64,000 nucleotides of DNA from Nocardia yamanashiensis NBRC 100130 (GCF_001613325.1 NZ_BDCD01000019.1:124001-188000); one strand, 5' to 3'; positions 52,565 through 61,610 are shown, counted from the first letter of the stretch. Made by a program: numbers and translations. Notes: generated from the sequence alone by a model not told the origin.

Positions 52565-52951
52565 TCAGTCGTCTGGATCGCCGTAGAGGGTCGCGCGGAC
52601 GGTGTCGCCGTGGCGGTCGGCCCACTCCCCCAGGGCGAGGATCGGGATCAGCAGATCGCGGCCCGCGGCGGTCAGGGCGTATTCCACGCGCGGTGGGGCT
52701 TCGGCGAATCGGCGACGCTCCAGCAAACCCATGCTCTCCATGCGGCGCAGGGTCTGGGTGAGCATCTTCTGGCTGATGCCGCCGATGGCGCGGCGTAGTT
52801 CGACGGGGCGCATGGGGCCCTCGCGCAGCGTGTAGACGATCACGGTGAGCCAGGAGTTGCCGAAGATGTCCACGGCCAGCCGGGCGGGGCAATCGGATTC
52901 GTAGTCGCCGTAGGGCGGGAACTGCACCACGTTCGGTTCGGCCGCTGTCAT
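52565..52951 (-). CDS. HxlR-family transcriptional regulator
   Basis: 128 residues, a winged helix with the HxlR hallmarks CPARLAVDIFGNSWLTVIVYTLREGPMRPVELRRAIGGISQKMLTQTLRRMESMGLLERR and VEYALTAAGRDLL. The single Cys near the N terminus is at the position that often senses redox or aldehydes in this family. It is divergent from the NADP oxidoreductase gene with 89 bases between, which is the usual target arrangement. Confidence 0.9.
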   Translation of the reverse strand: MTAAEPNVVQFPPYGDYESDCPARLAVDIFGNSWLTVIVYTLREGPMRPVELRRAIGGISQKMLTQTLRRMESMGLLERRRFAEAPPRVEYALTAAGRDLLIPILALGEWADRHGDTVRATLYGDPDD

Positions 52952-52976
52952 GCCTCCAGCCTGCCAGCGCCGTTGC

Positions 52977-52990
52977 GCACCCGCAGGTGC
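52977..52990. promoter_or_regulatory. Candidate HxlR operator
   Basis: GCACC-CGCA-GGTGC, 5-bp arms, in the space between divergent hxlR-like and oxidoreductase genes. Pattern-based only. Confidence 0.35.
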
Positions 52991-53040
52991 CTATCGGAAT
53001 TCCTAGCGTCTGACTCGTACGACGACCAAGGAGTTCAATC

Positions 53041-53679
53041 ATGCGAATCGGAATCATCGGAGCCGGGTCGATGGCGCGCGCGCTCGGCGGCGGGTGGGCG
53101 GCGGCCGGGCACGAAATCCTGGTAGGCGCAAGGGATTCGGCGCATGCCGCGGAGACCGCGGCGGCGATCGGGAACGGCGCTCGGAGCGGAACCATCACGG
53201 CGGCAGCCGAATTCGGCGAGACGGTATTGCTGGCGGTCCCGGTGTCGGCACTGGCCGATGTACTGACCGAGACCCTCACCGGCCGCACCCTCATCGATTG
53301 CACCAATGCCTTCGCTCCGGACAGCGGCGGGTTCATCCTCTCCGAAGACGCTGTCGCCGAACGGATCGCGGCCACGGTGTCGGGCGCGCACGTGGTGAAG
53401 GCGTTCAATCTGTGCGCGGCCGAGGTATGGGAAGGAGCGGTGCGCGAGTTCGAGGGCCGTCCGCTGCTGGTCCCGCTGTGCGGCGACGACCCGGACGCCA
53501 TCGCACTGGTGTCCGGGCTGACCGAGGATCTGAAGCTGCGTCCCGTGCCCGCGGGCGGACTGCGCCGGGCCCGATATCTGGAGGCCACTTCGGCTTTCGT
53601 GGTCGGCCTGTGGTTCGGCGGGCAGGACGCCCGCGCCATGTTCCCGCCCCTGGAAGCGACCTTCGCGGACGCCGACTAG
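53041..53679 (+). CDS. NADPH-dependent F420 reductase-like oxidoreductase
   Basis: A 212-residue Rossmann protein of the NADP oxidoreductase (F420_oxidored) family. The N-terminal loop is IGIIGAGSMARALGGGWAAAG, VGARDSAHAA fits an NADPH-type second strand, and VLLAVPVSALADVL, LIDCTNAF and HVVKAFNLC are typical. It may reduce F420 or another electrophile with NADPH. AAGGAG at 7 bases before ATG 53041. Probably controlled by the divergent HxlR regulator. Confidence 0.85.
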   Translation: MRIGIIGAGSMARALGGGWAAAGHEILVGARDSAHAAETAAAIGNGARSGTITAAAEFGETVLLAVPVSALADVLTETLTGRTLIDCTNAFAPDSGGFILSEDAVAERIAATVSGAHVVKAFNLCAAEVWEGAVREFEGRPLLVPLCGDDPDAIALVSGLTEDLKLRPVPAGGLRRARYLEATSAFVVGLWFGGQDARAMFPPLEATFADAD

Positions 53680-53696
53680 CCCCGGAAAGGCGAAAA

Positions 53697-53730
53697 CCCC
53701 GGATGCGCACGCCGTTGTGCACATCCGGGG
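53697..53730. terminator. Terminator between the oxidoreductase and convergent hydrolase genes
   Basis: CCCCGGATG-(c)-GCAC / GTGC-(a)-CATCCGGGG with a 6-base loop, 17 bases after one stop and 23 before the other, followed by ATTTC. Confidence 0.7.
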
Positions 53731-53753
53731 ATTTCATTCCCGGCGAGGCGGTT

Positions 53754-55805
53754 TCACCAACCGGTATTGCCGCGGACCGGGATATTCACGAAGCTCGGGC
53801 GGCTGGGATCCAGCTGGATGTGCTGGTTCTTCAGACCGGTGTCGTTGAGCATGGGCAGGATCGGCAGACCCTTGGGGAAATTGCCGGCGAACACGTCCAC
53901 CCGCAGTCGATGCCCCGGCTGCAGCACGGCCTGGGTGCCGGACAGCGCGATATCGAGGGTGGTGGCCTCGCCCGGCACGGTCGGCTGCTGCTTGTCGATC
54001 GAGGTGAACGAACGCGGATCGGTGTAGTCACCGTTCTCGGAACGAGTGCTGTTGGCCTCGTCCACTTCCCGCAGCGACGCCATGAGCTGGCCGGAGGTCA
54101 GCACGGTGGAGGTGCCGTCGGGCGCGACATCGTTGACGGTCACGGTCCAGTAGCCGTCGGAGGCGTCCTGAACGGTATTGAGCCGCACCGCGATCGGGCC
54201 GGAGACGGTGGTGGCCTCGGCGACCGGCGCGCTGGTGAAGGTCAGCGCGTTGGTCTCGGCGATGCGGGAGTCCTTGGCGCAGAAGTCCAGCAGCGACAGG
54301 AAGCCCGCGGTGGCCTGGGCGGCGTCATTGGAGCAGATGGTGCTCAGGCCGGGCGCGACGGTCAGGCGATCGGTGTCGCCGTTGGCCTCGCCGGTGAGCG
54401 AGCCGTCGTAGAGGCTGTTGGCGGTGCCGGAACGCTGGCCGGACAGGTACATCCGGCGGTATCGGGAGGCTTCCTCGGCCGGAGCCGATTCGCCGAAGCC
54501 GCCCTTGGTGACCCAGCCGCCGCCCTGTTCGCGCAGGGTGACCGGACCGTAGGTGTCGATGCCGTTGTCGATGCCCTTGAGCCACTTGTCGAACCAGGCG
54601 CGCTGCAGCACGTCCAGGCGCGGCGGCAGGCCCGGCTTGCCGGCTTCGGCGCCGGAGGTGATGTGGTAGCCGTTGCCCATGAGCAGCTGCTTCTCACCGG
54701 GCGCGGCCGGAATCTCGTTGTAGATCTTGGATTCCGAGTAGGTGAACAGGTCGTGCCAGCCGCCGACCACGAAGGTCTTGGCCCGGATCTTGCTGGGATC
54801 ACCCAGCCACGCCTGCCGTTCCGCGGACAGATCGTTGAGCATGGCCTTGACGCGCGGGTCGAGGCTGTTCATATCGGCGCTGGTGTAGGCCGACATGAGC
54901 ACGTCCAGATAGGTGAAGGGGTCCGACGCGCGGTCCTGCAGCCACTTGAAATCGAACTTGCCCTGCGCGACCGCGGCCAGGTCCGGCACCCACTTGAGGC
55001 CGTTGATAGCGCTCAGCCACAGCGGGATGAAGTTGAAGCCGAAGCCGCCGCCGGGCGCGAGCACATCGTTGATGAGGTCGCTGCCGGGCACGATCGGGAA
55101 GATGGCCTTCAGCGCGGGCGGCTGCTTCTCCGCGGCCTGCACCTGGTTGATGGCCGAGTAGGACAGTCCGGTCATGCCGACGTCTCCGGTGGACCAGCCC
55201 TGCCGGGACGCCCAGTCGATGACCTCGACGGTGTCGTCCTGCTCGCGGGTGCGCAGCATGTCCCATTCGCCCTGGCTGAAGCCGGTGCCGCGGACGTCGA
55301 CGACGATCTGGGTGTATCCGGCCTTGACGAGCTGGCGGTCGACGGAGAAGTTGCGGAGTTCGCCGTTGCCCGCGGCGTTCAGCAGTTCGCCGAAGCCGGA
55401 AATCGGTGTGCCGGAAAGGTTGATGCTGCGGAACAGGTTGACCAGCGCGTCACCCAGGCCCGGAATGGCGAACGCGCTGTCGGCGACGTTCGACACCAGC
55501 TTGGTGTACGGGGTCATGTTCACGACGGCCGGAGTCCGGGTGTCCACGGGACGACCGGAGGCGTCGGCGGGGTGGTAGACGTTCGCCTTGAGGACGGTGC
55601 CGTCACTCATGGTGATCGGGACATCCCATTCGATGAAGACGTTCGGGTATTGCTGCGGCCCGTCCTCGGCGGCGGTCCAGGCGGCGCCGGCGAATCCGCC
55701 GTCGGGACCGGTGGCGGTCGGGGCGGCATCGGCGGCGATGCCCGTCACAGGCAGCAATAGCGCTGCCGCGGCGGCGAGCACCGTGGCCCGTAGCGTGTTC
55801 CTCAT
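53754..55805 (-). CDS. Secreted CocE/NonD (X-Pro dipeptidyl-peptidase S15) family hydrolase
   Basis: 683 residues. Signal peptide (about 1-28, AADA), an alpha/beta-hydrolase domain with VVDVRGTGFSQGEWDML and nucleophile motif GMTGLSYSA near residue 213, the likely Asp/His region VGGWHDLFTYSESK and GNGYHITSG, and a C-terminal jelly-roll (XPP C domain) with LQPGHRLRVDVFAGNFP. Probably cleaves esters or amides outside the cell; cocaine esterase and glutaryl acylase are relatives. A GAGAGG Shine-Dalgarno lies about 15 bases upstream, inside a possible hairpin. It is not part of the mycobacterial senX3-gpm1 order, so it is an insertion. Confidence 0.87.
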   Translation of the reverse strand: MRNTLRATVLAAAAALLLPVTGIAADAAPTATGPDGGFAGAAWTAAEDGPQQYPNVFIEWDVPITMSDGTVLKANVYHPADASGRPVDTRTPAVVNMTPYTKLVSNVADSAFAIPGLGDALVNLFRSINLSGTPISGFGELLNAAGNGELRNFSVDRQLVKAGYTQIVVDVRGTGFSQGEWDMLRTREQDDTVEVIDWASRQGWSTGDVGMTGLSYSAINQVQAAEKQPPALKAIFPIVPGSDLINDVLAPGGGFGFNFIPLWLSAINGLKWVPDLAAVAQGKFDFKWLQDRASDPFTYLDVLMSAYTSADMNSLDPRVKAMLNDLSAERQAWLGDPSKIRAKTFVVGGWHDLFTYSESKIYNEIPAAPGEKQLLMGNGYHITSGAEAGKPGLPPRLDVLQRAWFDKWLKGIDNGIDTYGPVTLREQGGGWVTKGGFGESAPAEEASRYRRMYLSGQRSGTANSLYDGSLTGEANGDTDRLTVAPGLSTICSNDAAQATAGFLSLLDFCAKDSRIAETNALTFTSAPVAEATTVSGPIAVRLNTVQDASDGYWTVTVNDVAPDGTSTVLTSGQLMASLREVDEANSTRSENGDYTDPRSFTSIDKQQPTVPGEATTLDIALSGTQAVLQPGHRLRVDVFAGNFPKGLPILPMLNDTGLKNQHIQLDPSRPSFVNIPVRGNTGW

Positions 55806-55819
55806 CGAACGTGATCTAC

Positions 55820-55932
55820 CTCTCGCAAATGGTCGAACGTCCAGAGCATATCTACTCCGAAGTAAGTTGCAAACCCCGGTTACACCTACTGTTTTTAAAG
55901 GAGCAATACTTCGGCAAATTGCATTGCGAGAG
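55820..55932 (-). promoter_or_regulatory. Low-GC leader with nested inverted repeats upstream of the CocE-like gene
   Basis: Outer arms CTCTCGCAA (55820-55828) and TTGCGAGAG (55924-55932) and inner arms CCGAAGTA (55857-55864) and TACTTCGG (55907-55914). On the mRNA the outer pair would bury the GAGAGG Shine-Dalgarno. The region is clearly AT-richer than its neighbours. Confidence 0.35.
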
Positions 55933-55991
55933 AAAGAAATACCCTACGGAACCGTAGTGAGACCCAGCTCACATCGCGTTCAGGATAAATG

Positions 55992-56029
55992 AAAAACGCG
56001 TCACCGCCGACTAATTCGGCGGTGACGCG
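55992..56029 (-). terminator. Intrinsic terminator of the mshA-gpm1 group
   Basis: On the minus strand CGCGTCACCGCCGA / TCGGCGGTGACGCG (14 bp, 5-base loop) followed by TTTTTC. It lies about 70 bases after the gpm1 stop, beyond the palindromic repeat. Confidence 0.8.
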
Positions 56030-56060
56030 CATTTCGTTTCAAATATCTTGGAGATCCTCC

Positions 56061-56100
56061 GGGTTTTCAGGGGCGAGGCCCCTGAGAGCCACGAGAGTTG
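56061..56100 (-). repeat. Dispersed 3'-end palindromic element, copy 2
   Basis: On the minus strand it begins CAACTCTCGTGGCTCTCAGG right after the gpm1 stop and contains TCAGGGGC-CTC-GCCCCTGA. 19 of the first 20 bases match copy 1 after menE. Confidence 0.7.
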
Positions 56101-56838
56101 TTACTTGGCACCCTGATTCGCCACTGCGGCGGCGCCGGCGGCGGCAGCCTCGGGGTCCAGGTACTCACCCTTGCCGATGGGGCGCAGGTTCTCGTCCAGC
56201 TCGTACTTGAGCGGAATGCCGGTGGGGATGTTCAGCTCGGCGATGTCCTCGTCGGAGATGTTCTCCAGGTGCTTGACCAGCGCACGCAGCGAATTGCCGT
56301 GCGCGGCAACCAGAACCGTCTTGCCCGAGCGCACATCGGCGGAGATGGTGTCCTCCCAGTACGGCACCATGCGCGCGACGACGTCCTTGAGGCATTCGGT
56401 CGCGGGCACGTCGATCCCGGCGTAGCGCGGGTCGCCGTCCTGGCTGTATTCCGAATCCACCTCGATGGGCGGCGGCGGGGTGTCGTAGCTGCGCCGCCAC
56501 AGCATGAACTGCTCGTTGCCGAACTCGTCCTTGACCTGCGCCTTGTTCTTGCCCTGCAGCGCACCGTAGTGCCGCTCGTTCAGCCGCCAATCCCGCACCA
56601 CCGGAATCCAGTGCCGATCGCAGGCGTCGAGGGCATTGTTCGCGGTGGAGATCGCCCGGCGCAGCAGCGAGGTGTAGACGATATCGGGGAGAATCCCGTG
56701 CTCGGCCAGCAATTCGCCGGCACGCTTGCCTTCGGCCACGCCCTTGTCGGTCAGGCGGACATCCACCCACCCGGTGAAAAGATTCAGGGCATTCCATTCG
56801 CTCTCGCCGTGGCGCAGCAGCACGAGGGTGTACGTCAT
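56101..56838 (-). CDS. gpmA: 2,3-bisphosphoglycerate-dependent phosphoglycerate mutase
   Basis: Glycolytic enzyme interconverting 3- and 2-phosphoglycerate. 245 residues. [29 protein letters not shown] with the phospho-His, then [27 protein letters not shown], and the second His in [17 protein letters not shown]. Corresponds to Rv0489 (gpm1). It lies 42 bases after the ROK gene. It ends in an Ala-rich tail. Confidence 0.95.
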   Translation of the reverse strand: MTYTLVLLRHGESEWNALNLFTGWVDVRLTDKGVAEGKRAGELLAEHGILPDIVYTSLLRRAISTANNALDACDRHWIPVVRDWRLNERHYGALQGKNKAQVKDEFGNEQFMLWRRSYDTPPPPIEVDSEYSQDGDPRYAGIDVPATECLKDVVARMVPYWEDTISADVRSGKTVLVAAHGNSLRALVKHLENISDEDIAELNIPTGIPLKYELDENLRPIGKGEYLDPEAAAAGAAAVANQGAK

Positions 56839-56880
56839 GGGGTCATCCTCCCATCGCGCGGATTCATCCCAGGACTGGGC

Positions 56881-57762
56881 CTACCGGGTGGCCAGCAGGG
56901 CCGCACCGGCGAGGGTGGCCTGGTCGGTGAGCTCCGACGGGACGATGCGCAGGCCGCGCAGGAAGCTGAGCCGGGCATGCCGGGCGGCGCTCTCCCGCAG
57001 CGGCCCCCACAGCGGCTGCCCGGATTGCGCGAAGCCGCCGCCGATCACGACCAGGTCGGTGTCCAGCAGCGCGGCGGCGGAGGAAACCGCGACGCCGAGC
57101 GCGGTTCCGGCCCGGGCGAGCGCGGCCATTGCGATCTCGTCCCCGGCCTGCGCGTCCCGGGACAGTTCGACGCCGTCCGCACCGGTCCAGCCCTGCCGCC
57201 GGGCCCAGCGCACCGAGGACGGTCCGCTGGCCACCGCTTCCACACAGCCGAAACCGCCGCAGGCGCAGGGCTCTTCATTGCCTGGCACCACGATGTGACC
57301 GACGTGCCCGCCGTTTCCGGTGCGGCCCATGATCACTCGGCCGTCGGAGCTGACGCCGCCGCCGATGCCGGTGGAGACCGTCACGGCCAGGAAATCGGGA
57401 ACGCCCCGCGCCGCGCCCCAGCGCTGCTCGGCCAGCGCGAGCGCGACCCCGTCGATGGCGAAGCGAATCCCGGCCGCCGGGAACAGTTTCCGGATCGACT
57501 CGACGATCGGGAATCCCGCCGCCCATTCCGGAATGTTCAGCGGACCGGCCACCCCCGTGGTGACGTCCACCGGCCCGGCGGATCCGATGCCGATCGAGGT
57601 CACCTCCGCGTCGCCCGCCACGGACAGCAGCAGATCCCGGCACGCCGCCCAGACCCGTGCGGGCGGAACGGCTATCCGCTGCGCATCGATCGGCCGGTCC
57701 TCGGCATCCACCAGGGCGGCGGCGAATTTCGTGCCGCCGATATCCACGGCCAAAGCCACCAT
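56881..57762 (-). CDS. ROK-family sugar kinase
   Basis: 293 residues. The ATP/phosphate loop is LAVDIGGTKFAAALVD, the substrate and Asp region VSTGIGGGV, and the zinc-binding ROK signature GHVGHIVV...EPCACGGFGCVEAVASG. Without an N-terminal HTH, so a kinase (glucokinase or similar) rather than a repressor. It lies 12 bases after the YbjN gene and 42 before gpm1, so glycolytic phosphorylation and mutase steps are co-transcribed. Sugar specificity unknown. Confidence 0.88.
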   Translation of the reverse strand: MVALAVDIGGTKFAAALVDAEDRPIDAQRIAVPPARVWAACRDLLLSVAGDAEVTSIGIGSAGPVDVTTGVAGPLNIPEWAAGFPIVESIRKLFPAAGIRFAIDGVALALAEQRWGAARGVPDFLAVTVSTGIGGGVSSDGRVIMGRTGNGGHVGHIVVPGNEEPCACGGFGCVEAVASGPSSVRWARRQGWTGADGVELSRDAQAGDEIAMAALARAGTALGVAVSSAAALLDTDLVVIGGGFAQSGQPLWGPLRESAARHARLSFLRGLRIVPSELTDQATLAGAALLATR

Positions 57763-57774
57763 GGTCCGCTCCGG

Positions 57775-58362
57775 CTAGTTGTCGTCGGTGTCCACGAGAT
57801 GTTCGAAAGCGCGCAGGTTCTTCAGCGATTCCCCGCGCGACACCCGCCATTTCCATTCCCGGCGAATGGATTCCGCGAATCCGAGTTCGAGCAGGGTATT
57901 GAAGTCGGCGTCCACGGCCTCGAGGATCTGCCCGAACCAGCGGTCGAGTTCGTCGGGCGTGACGCGCTCGTTGGACATCCGGCCGACGAGATAGATATCG
58001 CCCACCCGGTCGATCGTGTAGGCCACGCCGTAGAGCCGGCGATTGCGGCGCAACAGGAATTTGTAGACGCCTTCGAAATTCTCGTCCGGCTTACGGCACA
58101 CGAAGGATTCCATGCGAATGCCGTGCTTGCCGATGGAGACGCCGATGACGGTCTTGAGCTTGCGCTCGCCCGGCAGCACCACCACGAACAGGTTCGGGGC
58201 TTCCCGGCTGTATTCGATCTCGCGGTCGCGCAGCGTCTCGTCGATGAGTAGCGCTGTCGCGCGGGCGGTGTCGTCGTTGAGCTGACCGCTGCTCTCGTGC
58301 GGGCGGACGGCGACGCCGCCCTGGGCGCGCGCGGCGGTATCCGGGCGTTCGGTTTCGCTCAT
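57775..58362 (-). CDS. YbjN domain-containing protein (Rv0487-like)
   Basis: 195 residues. A polar N-terminal 45 residues, then the YbjN/tetratricopeptide-chaperone-like fold: [63 protein letters not shown] and [18 protein letters not shown]. Function unknown; YbjN homologues help stress responses and fold similarly to type III chaperones. It overlaps the mshA stop by ATGA, the order found in all mycobacteria I can recall. Confidence 0.86.
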   Translation of the reverse strand: MSETERPDTAARAQGGVAVRPHESSGQLNDDTARATALLIDETLRDREIEYSREAPNLFVVVLPGERKLKTVIGVSIGKHGIRMESFVCRKPDENFEGVYKFLLRRNRRLYGVAYTIDRVGDIYLVGRMSNERVTPDELDRWFGQILEAVDADFNTLLELGFAESIRREWKWRVSRGESLKNLRAFEHLVDTDDN

Positions 58363-59741
58363 CGGCGTACTGCTCCCATCCGGCGGCGCCACAGCGACTG
58401 CGATCGGGCGTGATTGCTGTCGGTGTGCAGGCTACCGGCGCGCGGGCGCGGGACACGCGTCTGGGCCATGGCGGCGGAGTAACTGTCGAGCAGGCCCTCG
58501 GCGGTGTGCGCCCAGGAGAAGTTGGCGGCGTGATCGACGGCGGCCGCGCCCATGACCTCCAGCCGGACCGGATCGGACAGCAGCGAGCGCAGCGCATCAG
58601 CCCAGTCCGGGGTGCGATGGCCGGGCACCAGCAGGCCCGAAACCCCGTCGCGGACAGCCGTTCCCAGGCCGCCCACATCGGCGGCCAGCACCGGCGTCCC
58701 GCTGGCCTGCGCCTCGATGGCGACCAGGCCGAACGATTCGTTGTAGCTCGGCACGGCGACCAGGTCGGCGGCGCGATAGACCTGCACCAGGCGGTGCGGC
58801 GGCTGCGGCGGCAGGAAGGTGACGCGATCGGAAATGCCCAGGGCCGCAGCCAATTCGATCAGCGCGTCGGGGCGTTCCAGACCGGTGCCGGAGGGTCCGC
58901 CGACGATCACCACGCGCAGCGGCCGGGCCGGCGGATACGGCAGCGCGGCCTCGTCCGCCAGCATCTGCGCGGCGGCGCGGATCAGCACGTCGGGGGCCTT
59001 CAGCGGCTGGATGCGGCCGACGAAGGCGACGATCCGCTCATCGGCGCGCAGCCCGAACTCGGCGCGCGCCGCGGCCTTGTCGCCCGGGTGGTAGCGGGTC
59101 AGGTCCGCACCCGGCAGCACCACGTCGATGCGGTCCGGGTCGGCCCCGTAGAGCTCGACGAGCTGGCGGGCTTCCTCGGCGGTATTGGCCACCAGGCGGT
59201 CGGATTCGGCGACGATCTGCTTCTCGCCGATCTCGCGCGCGGCCGGTTCCGGGGTGTCGCCCTCGGCCAGGTAGGCGTTCTTGACCGCGGCGAGCGTGTG
59301 CGCGGTGTGCACCATGGGCACCCGCCAGCGGTCGCGCGCCAGCCATCCCACCTGGCCGGACAGCCAGTAGTGGGAGTGGATCAGGTCGTAGTGGCCGGGC
59401 AGGTTGCGGGCCTCGGTGCGCAGCACCTCCGCCGCGAACGGGCACAACTGCGTGGGCAGATCGTGCTTGTCCAGACCTTCGAACGGCCCGGCCACCACGT
59501 GGCGCACCAGGACTCCGGGCGCCGCCTCGACGACGGGTTCGTCATTGGAGGAGGTGGCGCGGGTGAAGATTTCGACCTGGGTGCCGCGGCGGGCCAGTTC
59601 GACGGCGGTCTGCAGCACATAGACGTTCATGCCGCCCGCGTCGCCGGTTCCCGGTTGGGCGAGAGGTGAGGTGTGCACCGATAGCACGGCAATCCGATTC
59701 GGCCGTAGGTCGGGGCGTTGACTCACCTCTCCAGTGTGCAC
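58359..59741 (-). CDS. mshA: D-inositol-3-phosphate glycosyltransferase (mycothiol synthesis)
   Basis: GT-B enzyme transferring GlcNAc from UDP-GlcNAc to 1L-myo-inositol-1-phosphate, the first step of mycothiol synthesis. 460 residues. [26 protein letters not shown] at the acceptor side, [30 protein letters not shown], and the donor-site [21 protein letters not shown] (EX7E). GTG 59741 is taken; GTG 59726 (VSQRPDLRP) is an alternative with GAGAGG directly before it. Head of the mshA-ybjN-rok-gpm1 group. Confidence 0.94.
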   Translation of the reverse strand: MHTGEVSQRPDLRPNRIAVLSVHTSPLAQPGTGDAGGMNVYVLQTAVELARRGTQVEIFTRATSSNDEPVVEAAPGVLVRHVVAGPFEGLDKHDLPTQLCPFAAEVLRTEARNLPGHYDLIHSHYWLSGQVGWLARDRWRVPMVHTAHTLAAVKNAYLAEGDTPEPAAREIGEKQIVAESDRLVANTAEEARQLVELYGADPDRIDVVLPGADLTRYHPGDKAAARAEFGLRADERIVAFVGRIQPLKAPDVLIRAAAQMLADEAALPYPPARPLRVVIVGGPSGTGLERPDALIELAAALGISDRVTFLPPQPPHRLVQVYRAADLVAVPSYNESFGLVAIEAQASGTPVLAADVGGLGTAVRDGVSGLLVPGHRTPDWADALRSLLSDPVRLEVMGAAAVDHAANFSWAHTAEGLLDSYSAAMAQTRVPRPRAGSLHTDSNHARSQSLWRRRMGAVRR

Positions 59742-59816
59742 GCAACCCGTTATCCGGCCTACGTGGGTTACCCGACCAAGTGAGCTGAGTCACAAGGAAT
59801 CTCGCCGCGATACGGG

Positions 59817-60641
59817 TCAGGCCAGGGCGTTCACGAATGCGGTGAGTTCGCTCACGAAGCGCTCGGGGTCCTCCACGAACAGGCCGTGCTGGGCATCGGC
59901 CCAGTACGAGGTGGTGGCGGTGGGCACGGTCTCGGCGATGTAGCGGCCGTTCTCGATCGGGACCACCGGGTCGGCGGTGCCGTGCAGGACGAGGACCGGG
60001 ACGTCGAGGCCGCGCAGGGTTTCGGTGTTGTCGACGGTGCGATAGAACAGCGCCTTGCGGACCCGCGGGCGGGTGGCCAGGCTGCCGCCGAACAGGCGCT
60101 GGGCGTCCTCGCCCTTGTCGCGGCCGGGACCGGTATTGGCATTGCCGAAGGCGGCGAACCCGCGATTCGCCCGGCCGGCGCTCTCCTCGAACACATCGGG
60201 AATCGCCTTCTGCATGGCCGGGCCGGGCGTCGCGCCCGGCACACCGCGGCCGATGCCGGCCTGGGAGCCGGTGTACACGACGCCCGCGACCGCGCCGGTG
60301 CCGTAGGCGGTCAGGTAGTCGGTGAGCACGATGCCGCCGTAGGACCAGCCGAGCAGAACCGCGCCGGCGGTGATCGCTTCGGCGGCGAGCACGGCGGCCA
60401 CGTCGGCGGCCCAGTTCTTCGGATCGTCGTAACCGGCTTCGGGGGCATCGGAGTAGCCGTGGCCGCGCAGGTCGAGCGCGATGACCCGGAACTCACGCGC
60501 CAGCTCGTCGGCGGCGCGTCCCCAGCAGCGCAGATTGCCGGACCAGCCGTGCAGCAACACCAGCGGCCGCGCGCCTTCCGGCCCGGTGACGCTGTAAACG
60601 ATATTCGTGCCGTCCGCGCTAGCTACTTCCCTGATCGCCAT
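59817..60641 (-). CDS. Alpha/beta hydrolase fold protein
   Basis: 274 residues. The oxyanion region is PLVLLHGWSGNLRCW, the nucleophile elbow VLLGWSYGGIVLTDYL (Gly-Trp-Ser-Tyr-Gly), the acid in VLHGTADPVVPIENG and the His in DAQHGLFVEDPERF. Family includes haloperoxidase-like, esterase and epoxide hydrolases, and specificity is unknown. The start is ATG 60641 by the leaderless promoter; the longer frame to 60659 is rejected. Divergent from the SDR gene. Confidence 0.86.
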   Translation of the reverse strand: MAIREVASADGTNIVYSVTGPEGARPLVLLHGWSGNLRCWGRAADELAREFRVIALDLRGHGYSDAPEAGYDDPKNWAADVAAVLAAEAITAGAVLLGWSYGGIVLTDYLTAYGTGAVAGVVYTGSQAGIGRGVPGATPGPAMQKAIPDVFEESAGRANRGFAAFGNANTGPGRDKGEDAQRLFGGSLATRPRVRKALFYRTVDNTETLRGLDVPVLVLHGTADPVVPIENGRYIAETVPTATTSYWADAQHGLFVEDPERFVSELTAFVNALA

Positions 60642-60648
60642 GTGAGTG

Positions 60649-60654
60649 AGGCTA
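60649..60654 (-). promoter_or_regulatory. Leaderless -10 hexamer (alpha/beta hydrolase)
   Basis: TAGCCT on the minus strand, 7 bases before ATG 60641. Confidence 0.6.
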
Positions 60655-60687
60655 ACCACCCGCGACGCCGATGCGGTATGCCGTGCC

Positions 60688-60693
60688 TAAGCT
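60688..60693 (+). promoter_or_regulatory. Leaderless -10 hexamer (SDR)
   Basis: TAAGCT, 6 bases before ATG 60700. Only 58 bases separate the two divergent start codons. Confidence 0.6.
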
Positions 60694-60699
60694 CAGGGC

Positions 60700-61434
60700 A
60701 TGAGCACTCGTACCGCCGTTGTCACCGGAGCCAGCTCGGGCATCGGGGAAGCCACCGCCCGTGAACTCGCCAAGCAGGGCTATCACGTCTATGTGGGCGC
60801 GCGCCGGGTCGAGCGGCTGGAAGCGCTGGCGGCCGAGATCGGCGGGACGGCGCTGGCGCTGGACGTGACCGACGAGGAATCGGTGCGGGCCTTCACCGAT
60901 GCGGTCGGGCAGTGCAACGTGCTGGTCAACAATGCCGGTGGCGCAAAGGGTTTGGCGACCGTGGCCGAGGCCGATCTGGACGATTGGCGCTGGATGTGGG
61001 AAACCAATGTGCTGGGCACGCTGCGCATGACGAAGGCATTGCTGCCCAAGCTGATCGAATCCGGCGACGGGCTCATCGTCACCATTACCTCGGTGGCGGC
61101 GTTCACGGCCTATGACAATGGTTCCGGTTACACCACCGCCAAGCACGCGCAGGCGGTATTGCACCGCACGCTGCGCGGTGAACTGCTCGGACAGCCGGTG
61201 CGTTTGACCGAAATCGCCCCGGGCGCGGTGGAAACCGAGTTTTCGCTGGTGCGTTTCGACGGCGATGCCGAGCGGGCCGCGAATGTGTACAAGGGCATCG
61301 ATCCGCTGGTCGCGCAGGATATCGCCGAAATCGTGGGATTCGTGGCGTCGCGGCCGCCGCACGTCAATCTGGACACCATCGTGGTGAAGCCGCGGGATCA
61401 GGCCGAAGCGGGGCGTTTCGCGCGCCGCGGCTGA
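60700..61434 (+). CDS. Short-chain dehydrogenase/reductase (Rv0484c-like)
   Basis: A 244-residue classical SDR. The cofactor loop is AVVTGASSGIGEATARELAKQG, the structural VLVNNAGGA, and the catalytic Ser/Tyr/Lys in VTITSVAAFTAYDNGSGYTTAKHAQAVLH. VGARRVERLEAL suggests NADP(H) preference through the Arg residues. Substrate unknown. Same place relative to mshA as Rv0484c. It is the last gene with mycobacterial synteny in this window. Confidence 0.9.
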   Translation: MSTRTAVVTGASSGIGEATARELAKQGYHVYVGARRVERLEALAAEIGGTALALDVTDEESVRAFTDAVGQCNVLVNNAGGAKGLATVAEADLDDWRWMWETNVLGTLRMTKALLPKLIESGDGLIVTITSVAAFTAYDNGSGYTTAKHAQAVLHRTLRGELLGQPVRLTEIAPGAVETEFSLVRFDGDAERAANVYKGIDPLVAQDIAEIVGFVASRPPHVNLDTIVVKPRDQAEAGRFARRG

Positions 61435-61610
61435 ATCCGCAATTCGGCCATCCCGCAGGGAAATTGGGAGCGCCGCATTCACCTCGAATTTCGCGGTTTT
61501 CGCCGATGCGTACCGGTGACAACGGATAGCGTCCGGTTCGAAAGCACCGACGGCGCCCGCGTCTCCGGGTCGCCGGCGGTGACTCTCGGCGAGCTTCGGG
61601 TGTGATCAGT

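Noticed and set aside
55904-55957. Short plus-strand peptide after AAAGGAG
   Set aside because: The Shine-Dalgarno-like AAAGGAG has no suitable start at the right distance, and the region is better explained as the leader of the minus-strand hydrolase.
56098-58251. 717-residue plus-strand frame
   Set aside because: Antisense of gpm1, the ROK kinase and YbjN genes.
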